64,000 nt of DNA from Arthrobacter sp. 9AX (lineage in GTDB: Bacteria; Actinomycetota; Actinomycetes; Actinomycetales; Micrococcaceae): contig NZ_LR733293.1 of the NCBI RefSeq assembly GCF_902506095.1, positions 3,016,487-3,080,486 of the forward strand, given 5' to 3'. Positions within the stretch are counted from its first letter, which is position 1, and every line of letters begins with the position of its first letter. The notes under the pieces were generated by a model. It was not told where the DNA came from and did not search any database. It worked only from the letters and a program-made list of their open reading frames with translations. The translations under genes and the position numbers were made by a program. Below, piece after piece: positions 17,454 through 27,303 of the stretch.

Positions 17454-20400
17454 TCCGTGACCTGCCTTCCCCGCACGCATAATGGACACACTTCGGGCAG
17501 CCGGCAGCCATGACCGCCATGACTCCCCTTGGAGGGATCATGCCGTGCCTCGAAGACGCTCCCGCCCATCACGGCAGCGGCCTCTGTCACGATGTCCATG
17601 GCCCAGTTCTCCTGCGGATCCAGGGGCGCCTGCTGCTGGATGCCCGGGCTCTTGGCCACCGTCCCCAGCTGGGCAAGGACCGCGCCACCTGGAACACTGG
17701 AGGCGCCGTTTTCCCCGGCGTTGAAACCCCCTGCGAGGACCGCGGCCTGGTAGGCGCCAAGCTGCGGATGCGCGGCCAGTTCCGCTTTGCCGGGCTGGCG
17801 CTTGCCTGTTTTGAGGTCCACGATGACCAGCCTTCCTTCACCGTCGATTTCCAGGCGGTCCACCTGGCCCCGAAGGACCGCCGCCCGGGGCGTGCCATCA
17901 CCAACCACGACGTCCGGGAGTGCCACATCAAAGTCCTGTTCCACGCCCAGCAGGCTCCTGCCTTCACTCCGCATGACCAGCACATACTGGGCAAGCTTGC
18001 GTACCATCGCCTCCGCGCGCTGATAGTCGAGCCTGCCCTCCCAGTTGTCCTTCATGCCCAGGGCGGGCCAGCGCCTGACCAGTTCCGCAACGTACTCAGC
18101 CCCGGAGGCATCGGGAAGTTCCTGCGCGATGGCGTGGACCAGCGTGCCCAGGCTCCTGGCGAAATCGGTGGCCGCCTCACCGCCGGCGGCCTGCACGAAC
18201 CAGTCAAGCGGGGACTTCTGGACCGTCTCCACCTTCGACGGCGACACAAACACTGTCCCGCCCGCAGGAACCACCGCTGCCGACGATGTCAGCGGCGGCA
18301 GTGCCCACCAGCTGTCCGGATGCGCCCCCGCCACCGGCGGCTCGGCAGCCGCGAGCCCCGCGAGGACCTTCACCGCTTCGGTGGCCTCCGCCTCATGCTT
18401 GCCGTCCAGCTGGGCGTACTGCCGCAGTTCGGCCACGAGGGCCCGCAGGGTCATGGGACGTTCCACCGGGGTGAAAGCCCTGGCGTCCCGGCCGGGATCC
18501 AGCGGGGCCACGTAATCCAGGAAGGACGACGGCTGATCGTCCTCGGACGAGACTGCAGTGCAGATCAGGAGTTCGCGGGCGCGTGACACCGCCGTGGAGA
18601 AGCTCCTCAGTTCGTCGTAGCGGATGTCCCTGAGCCGGCTCAGCGGGTCCCGCTGAAGCGCATACTCAACTCCGTGCTCCACCGCGTCGGCGTAAAGGGT
18701 GCTGCCCAGGAGCTCGCCGCGGAGCCGGGTATTGGGCCACACGCCCTCCTGCAGACCGGCCACCAGGACAACTGGCCATTCCCGCCCGGCCGCGCTGGCG
18801 GGTGTCATGAGTTCGACGGCGTCATCCACCTGGGCCCTTGCGGCCAAGGTATCCATCGGCAGCTCCTGGTTCAGCAGGTACTCCAGGAACTGCTCCGGCC
18901 CGGCGCCGGGCACTTGGTCGACGTAGCGCTCCGCCGTGTGGAAGAGCGCCATCATGGCGTCAAGGTCGCGGTCGGCGCGGGCCCCGTGCGGTCCGCCCGC
19001 GAGCGCTGTTTCTGTCCAGGCAGCAGCGAGGCCGGTGGAGTTCCACAATGCCCACAGCACGGACTCGGCATTGGCTCCGGGCTCGACGGCGGCCTGCCTC
19101 CCGGCCTGGATCATGCGTGCCGTACGGCGCGCCGCCCGGCCCTCCATACCGAGGGCAGACAGGGCGCCCGGGGCCAGGAGTGCTTCGACGAGCAAAGCAT
19201 CGCTGGCGCGTCCTCCTCCGCCCAGCAGCTCTTCGCGCCGCAGCGATTGCCGCAGCCTGCGCAGCTCGATGGAGGTGGCGCCGCCGATCCGCGAAGTGAG
19301 GAGGGAGACGGCAGTTTCCGGGGTTAACCGGTCAGGATCAACGGCAATGGCGAACGCGTCCAGCAGTGGGCGGACAGCTACCTCGTCCCGGACGGCGGAT
19401 TCCGCTACCGGAACACGCACGGGTATCCCCTGGCCGGAGAGGTACCGCTGCAATTCGCTGACCTGGGCCCCGTTGCGCACTATGACCGCGATCCCGGCCA
19501 GGTGCCGGCCGTGGTTGATGTGCTGGTCAAGGATGCGCTGGGCTACATACCGGAGTTCGTGCACGGCGGACGGCACCAGGTGCGCTTCCACTATTCCCTG
19601 CGGCCGGTCCCCTATCGGCTCAAGCCGCCTGGCCAGCTGCCCGCCGGCCCGCTGCGAAATCCGGCCCGCAACACCCAACCACGCTTCGGTCAGCGCCGGC
19701 GCATGGCGGTGCGCATACTGCAGGGGACGTTCCAGGACCGGGGAAGCCGGTGAGAGCAGCCGGGGCAGTTCCGCGACCAGGTCCGGCCTGGCCCCCCGGA
19801 AGCCCTGGACCACCGTGTCCGGCGAGAACGCCACATAGCAGTCCTTCCCGCGGGCAATGTCTGCCAGGAGCTCGAACACGGCAGGGTTGGCCTCCTGGAC
19901 GTCGTCCACCACAACCAGCCGCAGGCGCGCACGTTCGGCCGCAAGGAAATCCGGGGCGTCCTGGAAGACATGGCGGGCCGCGGTGATGATGCCGGCCGGA
20001 TCGAATGCCTCGGGCATCCGCAGGTCAAGGACATCACGGTACTCCGCATACAGTGCGGCGGCGGCCGTCCAGTCCGGTCTGCCGCATCGCCGGCCAAGGT
20101 CCGCGAGGTCCCCGGCCGTGAGCCCGGACTCGATGACGCGGTCGAAGAGCTGGCGCACCTCATGGCGGAAACCGCGTGTCTCCAGTGCTCCGGCGAGATC
20201 CTGGGGCCAGGGCAGCTCCAGTCCCGGCAGGCGGTGGCCTTCGAGGAGTTCCTTGATGATGAGGTCCTGTTCCGGCCCGGAGAGGAGCCGCGGCGGCCTG
20301 GCGAGCGGCAGCACGCCCTCGGCCTTGGCCCGCCGGATCACGTCAAAGGCGTAGGACGCCCAGGTCCGGGCGGGCGTGGTGCTGAGGCTTCTGTCCAGCC

Positions 20401-20806
20401 GGGCCGTGAACCGGTCCCGCAGGGAATCCGCCGCGAGCCGGCTGGGGGCCAGGATCAGGATCTGTTCGGGATCCAGGCCGTCGCGGAGAACCCGGGTGAC
20501 GGCCGCTTCGATGAGAACGGTGGTTTTGCCCGTTCCCGGCGCGCCCGGTACCAGGACCGGCCCGGACCCCTGTGCGACGTCAACGGCTGCCTGTTGATCC
20601 GGCGTCAGGGACGGGGCTTCGGCCTGGAGGTGCCGCGGCGGCAGCAGCCTGAGCCCCGCAAAGCCCGGCGCACGCTGGTGCCCTGCGTCCCGGGCCCAGG
20701 TGCCGGCGTCGTCCGTTGTTCCGGGCAGGTCATCGAAGCCGGCCCCGGAATCTGCCGGCCCACGGTACTCGTCACGTGGACCTGTAAAAGGAACTGTTAC
20801 TGTCAC
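17450..20806 (-). CDS. adnA: Helicase-nuclease subunit AdnA
   Basis: An 1118-residue partner of AdnB. The N-terminal motor has Walker A GAPGTGKTT (88-96) and a Walker B-like VVVDDVQEANPA. Motif VI-like AVSRARELLIC is present, and a C-terminal RecB-type nuclease domain carries VIVDLKTGKRQPG. The extreme C terminus holds three close cysteines (HGCRLPEVCPLC), as in Fe-S-stapled AddB-like nucleases, but I cannot identify the fourth ligand with confidence. The ATG at 20806 overlaps the stop of the alkyltransferase-like gene by 4 bp, so the operon runs atl-adnA-adnB with coupled translation. Confidence 0.94.
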   Translation of the reverse strand: MTVTVPFTGPRDEYRGPADSGAGFDDLPGTTDDAGTWARDAGHQRAPGFAGLRLLPPRHLQAEAPSLTPDQQAAVDVAQGSGPVLVPGAPGTGKTTVLIEAAVTRVLRDGLDPEQILILAPSRLAADSLRDRFTARLDRSLSTTPARTWASYAFDVIRRAKAEGVLPLARPPRLLSGPEQDLIIKELLEGHRLPGLELPWPQDLAGALETRGFRHEVRQLFDRVIESGLTAGDLADLGRRCGRPDWTAAAALYAEYRDVLDLRMPEAFDPAGIITAARHVFQDAPDFLAAERARLRLVVVDDVQEANPAVFELLADIARGKDCYVAFSPDTVVQGFRGARPDLVAELPRLLSPASPVLERPLQYAHRHAPALTEAWLGVAGRISQRAGGQLARRLEPIGDRPQGIVEAHLVPSAVHELRYVAQRILDQHINHGRHLAGIAVIVRNGAQVSELQRYLSGQGIPVRVPVAESAVRDEVAVRPLLDAFAIAVDPDRLTPETAVSLLTSRIGGATSIELRRLRQSLRREELLGGGGRASDALLVEALLAPGALSALGMEGRAARRTARMIQAGRQAAVEPGANAESVLWALWNSTGLAAAWTETALAGGPHGARADRDLDAMMALFHTAERYVDQVPGAGPEQFLEYLLNQELPMDTLAARAQVDDAVELMTPASAAGREWPVVLVAGLQEGVWPNTRLRGELLGSTLYADAVEHGVEYALQRDPLSRLRDIRYDELRSFSTAVSRARELLICTAVSSEDDQPSSFLDYVAPLDPGRDARAFTPVERPMTLRALVAELRQYAQLDGKHEAEATEAVKVLAGLAAAEPPVAGAHPDSWWALPPLTSSAAVVPAGGTVFVSPSKVETVQKSPLDWFVQAAGGEAATDFARSLGTLVHAIAQELPDASGAEYVAELVRRWPALGMKDNWEGRLDYQRAEAMVRKLAQYVLVMRSEGRSLLGVEQDFDVALPDVVVGDGTPRAAVLRGQVDRLEIDGEGRLVIVDLKTGKRQPGKAELAAHPQLGAYQAAVLAGGFNAGENGASSVPGGAVLAQLGTVAKSPGIQQQAPLDPQENWAMDIVTEAAAVMGGSVFEARHDPSKGSHGGHGCRLPEVCPLCVRGRQVTE

Positions 20807-21219
20807 GCCGACATTCCATCATCAGCCACTGACAATTCCCGGAGCCCACGCTCCAGCTCCGCCGCAATCGCGTCGATGTGGTCAAAGTCATCCTCCGCAG
20901 GAGCCCACCGGGCGGCCCGCAGATCCACACGCCAGGAGCCCTCTCCGGTCCGCAGGTAGGACTCGTGGGCGCCGCTAAGGGCGGTTCCTTCCTGGCGGTA
21001 GTGGCGGAGCGCTTCTGCTTCGTGCCCCTCGGGCGCGTGCCCGCTCGCCTTGAGGATCCGCCACCAGGGGACGCCGCTGCCATAGTGGCTCATCACCGAG
21101 CCAACCTGCCTGGGCCCGCCTGATCCGAGGAGTTCGGCGACGTCGCCGTAGGAGACTGCGGACCCTGGCGGAACCAGCCTCACGATGGCCAGTACCGCCT
21201 CCACATACTCAATCCGCAT
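20803..21219 (-). CDS. Alkyltransferase-like protein (ATL, MGMT-family DNA-binding domain)
   Basis: A 138-residue protein with the Ada/MGMT DNA-binding fold (VPPGSAVSYGDVAELLG, GPRQVGSVM). The alkyl-acceptor motif PCHRV of true O6-alkylguanine transferases is PWWRI (51-55) here, so the acceptor cysteine is replaced by Trp. ATLs cannot transfer the alkyl group; they flag O6-alkylguanine for nucleotide excision repair. An acidic extension of about 35 residues follows the domain. The ATG at 21219 lies 6 nt after a TACATT -10 box. The frame is open further upstream, but that part overlaps the divergent exonuclease and has no family similarity. Confidence 0.9.
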   Translation of the reverse strand: MRIEYVEAVLAIVRLVPPGSAVSYGDVAELLGSGGPRQVGSVMSHYGSGVPWWRILKASGHAPEGHEAEALRHYRQEGTALSGAHESYLRTGEGSWRVDLRAARWAPAEDDFDHIDAIAAELERGLRELSVADDGMSA

Positions 21220-21225
21220 TGATCC

Positions 21226-21231
21226 AATGTA
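21226..21231 (-). promoter_or_regulatory. -10 box of the atl-adnA-adnB operon
   Basis: The minus strand reads TACATT, 6 nt before the ATL ATG, with no Shine-Dalgarno sequence. It stands 39 bp from the divergent box for the exonuclease gene. Confidence 0.45.
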
Positions 21232-21270
21232 TCCGCAGTGGCGCTCCCGGGAATTGTCGGTGGCCCCCGT

Positions 21271-21276
21271 TAGCGT
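21271..21276 (+). promoter_or_regulatory. -10 box of the DEDD exonuclease gene
   Basis: TAGCGT lies 6 nt before the ATG at 21283. This spacing suggests transcription starts at or within a base or two of the start codon. Confidence 0.45.
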
Positions 21277-21282
21277 GGATCC

Positions 21283-21993
21283 ATGAGCACCTGGAACACC
21301 CTTCCCCGCGCAGCCTTCGACCTTGAAACCACCGGCCGCAACTCGCGCGCCGCCCGGATCGTCACCGCGTCCGTCACCGTGGTGGACCACCAGGGCGAGG
21401 TCATCACCGAGCATGAGTGGCTGGCGGATCCAGGCGTGGAGATTCCCACCGAAGCCAGTGACGTGCACGGCATCACCACTGAACAGGCCAGGCGGGACGG
21501 CCGGCCGGCGCACGAGGTGACGAAGGAGCTCGCGGCGGTGCTGCAGGGCCTGTTCGACGACGGCGTTCCCGTGATCGCGTTCAACGCCAGCTACGACTTC
21601 ACGGTGCTCGCCGCCGAATCGGCCCGCTACGGGGTGCCGCAGCTGACCCGGTTTCCGGTCCTGGACCCGTACATCATGAACAAGCAGGTGGACCGCTACC
21701 GGAAGGGCAAGCGCACCCTGACGGCCTTGTGCGAGGAGTACGGCGTGGTCCTGGACAACGCCCACACATCTGCAGCCGATGCTCTGGCAACCCTGCGGGT
21801 CCTGGACGCCATGGCCGGAAAGTTTCCCAAACTCAGCATGCCGGCAAGCCAGCTGCACCAGTTGCAGGTGGACTGGGCCGTGAGCCAGGCAGCGGATTTC
21901 CAGGGCTATCTCCGCAAGACCAAGCCCACCGCCGTCATCGAAGGCGACTGGCCGGTACTGCCGCCGCAGGACGCCAGCACCGGCGGCTTCTAG
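21283..21993 (+). CDS. DnaQ-like (DEDD) 3'-5' exonuclease
   Basis: A 236-residue exonuclease of the DNA polymerase III epsilon fold. Exo I is FDLETTG near residue 8, Exo II is AFNASYDF, and Exo III is HTSAADALATLRVLD, giving a DEDDh active site. The sequence DVHGITTEQARRDGRPA is typical of the family. It is likely to degrade or proofread DNA or RNA 3' ends, but is too short and isolated to be assigned as a replisome subunit. It is divergent from the ATL-AdnAB operon with 63 bp between the start codons, so a shared role in repair is plausible. Confidence 0.9.
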   Translation: MSTWNTLPRAAFDLETTGRNSRAARIVTASVTVVDHQGEVITEHEWLADPGVEIPTEASDVHGITTEQARRDGRPAHEVTKELAAVLQGLFDDGVPVIAFNASYDFTVLAAESARYGVPQLTRFPVLDPYIMNKQVDRYRKGKRTLTALCEEYGVVLDNAHTSAADALATLRVLDAMAGKFPKLSMPASQLHQLQVDWAVSQAADFQGYLRKTKPTAVIEGDWPVLPPQDASTGGF

Positions 21994-22316
21994 CCTGGCC
22001 GGCCACTTTCCGCTGGAGATATCTGTCACACCGCTCCATAGGCTGACTGATTTCCTGGCCTCTTGATTCGCCCAACCTTCTGCCCATCAGCGTCTTGGCA
22101 TGCCTCTCGACCCTGCCCACCGAATTTAGTTCGGCATAAGGCTCGCGGGGTACTCGTTCCTTCATCTCACGGCCACAAAACCCCAAAGTGAGACAATAAA
22201 GTTTTGCGGTCACCCCTGCCCTGGCCGTGCTCGACCAGCACCGGGCAGGTGCCAGGCGCCACCAGCGCAGCCTTGCGGCCCGGTTGACTCAACACTGAAA
22301 TGAAAGTGACAACCTG
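21994..22316. other. 323-bp intergenic region upstream of amino-acid ABC operon
   Basis: No gene or RNA gene is recognisable. It contains a hairpin with an internal bulge at 22215-22249 (CCTGCCC..GTGCT paired with AGCAC.GGGCAGG) and an A/T-rich stretch near 22185-22205 (AGACAATAAAGTTTT) that may be the promoter -10 region. If so, the operon has an mRNA leader of roughly 100 nt carrying the hairpin. Confidence 0.4.
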
Positions 22317-23252
22317 ATGAAAATCAAAGCGATGAAGTGGCTGACTGCCGCTCCTGTGGCTCTCGCCCTCGCGGTTTCCCTGGCGGCCTGCGGCTCCGGA
22401 TCGTCCGCGCCCAGCGGCACCCCCACGGACGCCCTCGCCGGCAGCGACCAGCAGACGCTGGACAAGTACACCACCGCCGACGTCACCCCGATCGACAAGA
22501 TCGACAAGACCAAACTCGGCCTGAACACTGAAGGCAAGCTCGAGGTGGGCACCCTCTCGGACGCCCCGCCGAACATCTTCATTGACCCGTCCGGCAAGTT
22601 CACCGGCTACGACAACGAACTGCTGCGTGCCATCGCCGGCAAGCTCGGCCTCGAGGTCGAATTCGTTGCCACGGACTTCTCCGCGCTGCTCTCCCAGGTA
22701 TCCACCAAGCAGTTCGACGTGGGGTCCTCCTCCATCTCCACCACTGACGCCCGCCGCCAGAACGTGGGATTCACCAACGGCTACGACTTCGGCTTCATGG
22801 CAGTAGTTGCCAAGACTGACAGCGGCATCAAGGGCTTCGCCGACCTGAAGGGCGATCTCCGCATCGGCGTCGTCCAGGGCACCGTCCAGGATGACTACGT
22901 CACCAACACCCTCAAGCTCGAGCCGATCCGCTTCCCGGACTACGCCACCGTGTACGCCAACGTGCGCAACGGCCAGGTTGACGCCTGGGTGGCACCGTCC
23001 CAGCAGGCCACCGGCCAGGTCAAGGAAGGCGACGGCACCGCGATCGTCGAATCCGTGGTCAACACGCAGAACTTCACCGCCTACGCCGTGGCCAAGGACA
23101 ACCAGCCGCTGATCGACGCACTGAACTCCGGCCTGGACGCCGTTATTGCCGACGGAACCTGGACCAAGCTGACCAAGGAATGGTACCCGGACCGCGAAAT
23201 GCCGACCGACTGGAAGCCGGGCAGCAAGGCCGCCACGCTTCCCCAGAGCTGA
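22317..23252 (+). CDS. Amino-acid ABC transporter substrate-binding lipoprotein (family 3)
   Basis: A 311-residue extracytoplasmic binding protein for a polar amino-acid importer. A signal peptide ends in the lipobox LAAC at about residues 21-24, so the mature protein is lipid-anchored. The SBP_bac_3 fold is recognisable (EVGTLSDAPPNIFIDPSGKFTGYDNELLRAI, cut here in sense only; FDVGSSSISTTDARRQNVGF). It is the first gene of a three-gene operon with permease and ATPase. The exact amino acid cannot be read from the sequence. Confidence 0.92.
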   Translation: MKIKAMKWLTAAPVALALAVSLAACGSGSSAPSGTPTDALAGSDQQTLDKYTTADVTPIDKIDKTKLGLNTEGKLEVGTLSDAPPNIFIDPSGKFTGYDNELLRAIAGKLGLEVEFVATDFSALLSQVSTKQFDVGSSSISTTDARRQNVGFTNGYDFGFMAVVAKTDSGIKGFADLKGDLRIGVVQGTVQDDYVTNTLKLEPIRFPDYATVYANVRNGQVDAWVAPSQQATGQVKEGDGTAIVESVVNTQNFTAYAVAKDNQPLIDALNSGLDAVIADGTWTKLTKEWYPDREMPTDWKPGSKAATLPQS

Positions 23253-23268
23253 TTGAGCCGGGACGTTC

Positions 23269-24033
23269 ATGGATCTCTTGGACCAGCTGGCTGACACCTT
23301 CTTCAACTGGGAGGAAATGGCCAAAGTCATTCCCGCCCTCCTCGCGGTGGGCTTGCCCAACACCCTGATACTGGCCGTTGCCTCCGGGATCTTCGGCTCC
23401 CTGCTCGGGCTCGGGCTGGCCATGATGGGCATCTCCCGCAACGCTGGTGCCCGCTGGGCGGCACGCATCTACACCGATATTTTCCGCGGCCTCCCGGCCA
23501 TCCTGGTGATCCTGGTCATCGGTATCGGCCTGAGCCCCATTGCCAGGGAAATCACCGGGTCCCGGAACCCGTACCCGCTGGGCATCCTGGCTTTGACGCT
23601 GATCGCTGCGGCCTACATCGGTGAGATCTTCCGCTCCGGCATCCAGAGCGTGGAGAAGGGGCAGCTGGAGGCATCGCGGGCGCTGGGGTTCAGCTACGGC
23701 AGCTCGATGCGCCTGGTGGTGGTTCCGCAGGGTATCCGGCGGGTCCTTCCCGCGCTGGTGAACCAGTTCATCTCGCTGCTGAAGGATTCCTCTCTGGTGT
23801 TTATGCTCGGCCTCGCTGCCTCCGACCGGGAAATCTTCCGGATCGGCAACGATGCCATGGCCAACACGGGCAACCTGTCTCCGCTGGTGGCTGCAGGCGT
23901 GCTGTACCTGATCCTGACCGTCCCGCTCACCCACTTCGTGAACTTCATCGACAACCGGCTGCGCACCGGCAAGCCGGAAAAGAAGGAACCGGATGAGCTC
24001 GCAGCACCTATCGGCAAGGGGGCACAGGCATGA
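23269..24033 (+). CDS. Amino-acid ABC transporter permease
   Basis: A 254-residue membrane permease of the HisM/GlnP type with about five transmembrane helices. The coupling loop carries the EAA motif ([25 protein letters not shown] region), which contacts the ATPase. It starts 16 bp after the binding-protein gene. Its stop overlaps the ATPase start by 4 bp. A single permease gene suggests that the transporter core is a homodimer. Confidence 0.93.
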   Translation: MDLLDQLADTFFNWEEMAKVIPALLAVGLPNTLILAVASGIFGSLLGLGLAMMGISRNAGARWAARIYTDIFRGLPAILVILVIGIGLSPIAREITGSRNPYPLGILALTLIAAAYIGEIFRSGIQSVEKGQLEASRALGFSYGSSMRLVVVPQGIRRVLPALVNQFISLLKDSSLVFMLGLAASDREIFRIGNDAMANTGNLSPLVAAGVLYLILTVPLTHFVNFIDNRLRTGKPEKKEPDELAAPIGKGAQA

Positions 24034-24767
24034 CGGAATTCGCATCCGGAACCCTGACCGGCAAGAACCTGCACCTCTCGTTCGGCCACAACCATGTTCT
24101 CCGCGGCATTGACCTGCACGTGGAAAAGGGCACCACGGCCTCGGTGATCGGCCCGTCCGGGTCCGGCAAGTCCACCCTGCTTCGGGTGATGAACCGGCTG
24201 ATCGAGCCCGATCAGGGCGACATCCTCCTGGATGGCCGCTCCGTCCTGAAGGACAACCCGGATGAGCTCCGGCAGCGGATCGGCATGGTGTTCCAGCAGT
24301 TCAACCTGTTCCCGCACAAGACGGTGGCGGACAACGTGTCGCTGGCGCTGCGGAAGCTGCGGAAACTGTCCAAGGACCAGGCGCGTGCCGAGGCCCTGGA
24401 GCAGCTGGACCTGGTGGGCCTGAAGCACAAGGCCGATTCCCGCCCGGCGAACCTCTCCGGCGGCCAGCAGCAGCGCGTGGCGATCGCCCGTGCACTGGCC
24501 ATGAAGCCGGAGGTGATGTTCTTCGACGAGGCCACATCCGCGCTGGACCCCGAGCTGGTCAAGGGTGTCCTGGCGCTGATGACGGACCTCGCCAAGGGCG
24601 GCATGACCATGGTGGTGGTGACCCACGAAATGGGCTTCTCCCGCAACGTCTCGGACACCGTGACGTTTATGGACGCCGGTGTGGTGGTGGAGTCCGGTCC
24701 CCCGGAGCAGCTCTTCACCGAGCCGCGGACTGACCGGCTCAAGGGCTTCCTCTCGGACGTCCTGTAA
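24030..24767 (+). CDS. Amino-acid ABC transporter ATP-binding protein
   Basis: A 245-residue ATPase of the polar amino-acid uptake class. Walker A is GPSGSGKST (41-49), the Q-loop [10 protein letters not shown], the signature LSGGQQQ (142-148), Walker B VMFFDE and the H-loop VVTHEMGFS. It is the last gene of the operon and is followed by a strong bidirectional terminator. Confidence 0.95.
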   Translation: MTEFASGTLTGKNLHLSFGHNHVLRGIDLHVEKGTTASVIGPSGSGKSTLLRVMNRLIEPDQGDILLDGRSVLKDNPDELRQRIGMVFQQFNLFPHKTVADNVSLALRKLRKLSKDQARAEALEQLDLVGLKHKADSRPANLSGGQQQRVAIARALAMKPEVMFFDEATSALDPELVKGVLALMTDLAKGGMTMVVVTHEMGFSRNVSDTVTFMDAGVVVESGPPEQLFTEPRTDRLKGFLSDVL

Positions 24768-24784
24768 CCCCTGAAGCACCTACA

Positions 24785-24825
24785 GAAAATCCCCGGTTGC
24801 GGAATGCAACCGGGGATTTTCTTTT
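24785..24825. terminator. Bidirectional terminator between ABC operon and hemL
   Basis: A perfect 15-bp stem (24786-24800 with 24806-24820, AAAATCCCCGGTTGC and its complement) with a 5-nt loop. It is flanked by T-rich sequence on both strands, serving the two convergent operons. Confidence 0.93.
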
Positions 24826-24866
24826 GCCGCGCAAGGAATGGACGACGGCGGGACCCGCCTGGGTGC

Positions 24867-26198
24867 CTAGCCCTGGGCTGCGGCGGCGGCTTTAGCCGCG
24901 GCAGGCAGGGCGTCGAAGATGCGGTTCATGGCGGCGTCGTCGTGTGCGGCGGACAGGAACCAGGCTTCGAAGACGGACGGCGGCAGGTAGACCCCGGACT
25001 CCAGCATGGAGTGGAAGAACGGTGCGTAGCGGAAGGCCTCCTGCGCCTGGGCGTCGGCGTAGTTGTGGACTCCGTTGGCCGAGGTGCCGAAAGCCACCGA
25101 GAACAGGTTCCCGGCGAACTGGATGGAGTGGTCCACTCCGGCGGCGTCCAGGGCACTGGAGAGTGCTGAGGACAGTTCCAGCGAGCGGACGTCGATGAAG
25201 GAGTACACGTCCCGGGTGGCGTGGGTCAGTGTGGCCACACCGGCGGCCATCGCCACCGGGTTTCCGGAGAGGGTGCCGGCCTGGTAGACGGGACCGGTGG
25301 GAGCGAGGTAATCCATCACGTCGGCACGCCCGCCGAGGGCTGCCGTCGGCATTCCTCCGCCGATGACCTTCCCGAAGGTGAGCAGGTCCGGGGTCCACGG
25401 CTCTGCGGCGTCCGGCGCGCCTCCGGTGAGGCCCCAGTAGCCGGAGTAGCCGGTGCGGAAGCCGGTGAGGACTTCATCCACGATCAGCAGCGCGCCGTGT
25501 TCCCGGGTGATCCGGGACAGGCCCAGGTTGAAGCCTTCGCCAGGTGTCACCACCCCCATGTTGGCCGGTGCGGCCTCGGTGATGACGGCGGCGATGTTGG
25601 GGCCGTGAGTGGCGAACGCTTCCTTGACGGCGCCGAGGTCGTTGTACGGCAGCACCAGGGTTTCCGCAGCCGTGGCTTCGGTGACACCGGCGGAACCGGG
25701 CAGCGCCAGGGTGGCAACGCCCGAGCCTGCCGCGGCGAGAAGCCCGTCCAGGTGGCCGTGGTAGCAGCCGGCAAACTTGATGATGAGGTTGCGGCCGGTG
25801 AAGCCGCGGGCCAGCCGCACAGCAGTCATGGTGGCCTCGGTGCCGGTGGAAACCATGCGGACGCGTTCGACGGCGGGCACGCGTTCCTTGACGATTTCCG
25901 CCAGGTTGGCTTCGTCCGGGGTGGAGGCGCCGAAGGAGAGGCCGCGGTCCACGGCTGCGTGGACCGCGTCAAGTACGGCGGGGTGCGCGTGGCCCAGCAG
26001 TGCCGGACCCCACGAGCAGACGAGGTCCACGTATTCCTTGCCGTCGGCGTCCGTGAGGTAGGGGCCTTTGGCGGACACCATAAAGCGGGGCGTTCCGCCC
26101 ACGGACCCGAAGGCGCGCACCGGTGAGTTGACCCCGCCCGGCATCAGCTGGCGGGCGCGGTCGAAGAGTGCCTCGTTGCGAGGATTGCTGGAAGTCAT
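24867..26198 (-). CDS. hemL: Glutamate-1-semialdehyde 2,1-aminomutase
   Basis: This PLP enzyme converts glutamate-1-semialdehyde to 5-aminolevulinate, the second step of the C5 heme route. Motifs include [11 protein letters not shown] near the N terminus, STGTEATM for phosphate binding, VDEVLTGFR, and the PLP lysine in [12 protein letters not shown]. The ATG at 26198 (443 residues) is chosen because AGGA precedes it and it leaves a 13-bp gap to the upstream gene; a start at 26231 would overlap that gene by 20 bp. It is the last gene of the long heme operon. Confidence 0.95.
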   Translation of the reverse strand: MTSSNPRNEALFDRARQLMPGGVNSPVRAFGSVGGTPRFMVSAKGPYLTDADGKEYVDLVCSWGPALLGHAHPAVLDAVHAAVDRGLSFGASTPDEANLAEIVKERVPAVERVRMVSTGTEATMTAVRLARGFTGRNLIIKFAGCYHGHLDGLLAAAGSGVATLALPGSAGVTEATAAETLVLPYNDLGAVKEAFATHGPNIAAVITEAAPANMGVVTPGEGFNLGLSRITREHGALLIVDEVLTGFRTGYSGYWGLTGGAPDAAEPWTPDLLTFGKVIGGGMPTAALGGRADVMDYLAPTGPVYQAGTLSGNPVAMAAGVATLTHATRDVYSFIDVRSLELSSALSSALDAAGVDHSIQFAGNLFSVAFGTSANGVHNYADAQAQEAFRYAPFFHSMLESGVYLPPSVFEAWFLSAAHDDAAMNRIFDALPAAAKAAAAAQG

Positions 26199-26211
26199 GG
26201 TTCCTATTCTC

Positions 26212-27303
26212 TCAGTTGGCCGGCCGGTCATTTTCGGCCAGCAGTTCGGCCACGCGGGGCGCCACCTGGGTACCCAGCAGCTCGATGGAGCGCATCATGG
26301 CCGAGTGAGGCAGCGGGCCGTTGCTGTATTTGAAGTCGAAACGGTCCACACCAAGGTTCTGCTTGAGCTCGACGATTTTCCGGGCCACGGTTTCCGGTGA
26401 TCCCACATAAAGGGCACCCTCCGGAGCGCACAGGGCATCGAATTCGCCCCGGCCGGCAGGGCCCCAGCCGCGCTCGGCTCCTAGCTTGTTCCGCAGCTTC
26501 AGCCAGTGCGGGAAGAGTTCCTCCCGGGCCTGCTCGTCCGTCGCGGCAACGTGGCCGGGCGAGTGCGTGGCAACCTGCTGCATCGGATGGCCGTATTTCG
26601 CCATGGCTTCGCGGTACAGGTCCACCAGCGGGCGGAAGGCGCGCGGCTGGCCGCCGATGATCGCGAAGATGATGGGATAGCCGTACTGCGCGCACCGGAG
26701 CACGGATTCAGGGGTTCCGCCCACGCCAATCCAGGTGGGCAACAAGTGGTGTTCCAGGGGCGGATACACGCTTAACCCGGCGAGGGCGGGCCTGGTGCGG
26801 CCATCCCAGTGCACCGGCTTCTGTGCCCGCACCTTGTCGAACAATTCGAGTTTCTCCTCGAACAGGACCTCGTAGTCGGCAAGGTCAAGCCCGAACAGCG
26901 GGAAGGATTCGATGAAGGAGCCGCGGCCCAGCATCACCTCGGCCCGGCCGTTGGAGAGGGCGTCCACGGTTGCGAACCGCTGGAACACCCGGATGGGATC
27001 GTCGGAGCTGAGCACGGTCACGGCGGAACCAAGCCGGATCCTGGTGGTGCGGGCGGCGGCTGCTGCCAGGAAGACCTCGGGCGCGGACACCGCGTAGTCC
27101 TTGCGGTGGTGCTCCCCTACCCCAAAGGCGTGAAGTCCGACGGCGTCCGCCAGTTCCGCCTGTTCCAGCAGGTTCCGCAGCACCTTGGCGTGCAGCTGCG
27201 GGCTTCCGTCTGCGTGCTCACCTACGTCGCCGAAGGTGTTCAGGCCAAGCAGGATCCGGTGCGGGCCAACCGGCGCGGTGGGGTTCGGCGGGACGTCAGT
27301 CAT
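26212..27303 (-). CDS. LLM-class flavin-dependent oxidoreductase
   Basis: A 363-residue luciferase-like monooxygenase family protein (TIM barrel, FMN or F420 dependent). Visible family features include LGLNTFGD near the start, [41 protein letters not shown] and [12 protein letters not shown]. The ATG overlaps the hemB stop by 1 bp (TGATG), and hemL follows 13 bp later, so it is co-translated inside the heme operon. No LLM enzyme is part of the known heme pathway, so its substrate is unknown. Confidence 0.88.
   Translation of the reverse strand: MTDVPPNPTAPVGPHRILLGLNTFGDVGEHADGSPQLHAKVLRNLLEQAELADAVGLHAFGVGEHHRKDYAVSAPEVFLAAAAARTTRIRLGSAVTVLSSDDPIRVFQRFATVDALSNGRAEVMLGRGSFIESFPLFGLDLADYEVLFEEKLELFDKVRAQKPVHWDGRTRPALAGLSVYPPLEHHLLPTWIGVGGTPESVLRCAQYGYPIIFAIIGGQPRAFRPLVDLYREAMAKYGHPMQQVATHSPGHVAATDEQAREELFPHWLKLRNKLGAERGWGPAGRGEFDALCAPEGALYVGSPETVARKIVELKQNLGVDRFDFKYSNGPLPHSAMMRSIELLGTQVAPRVAELLAENDRPAN

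Noticed and set aside
21220..22029. Extension of the ATL reading frame up to 22029
   Set aside because: It runs antisense through the DEDD exonuclease gene; the upstream translation has no MGMT-like sequence.
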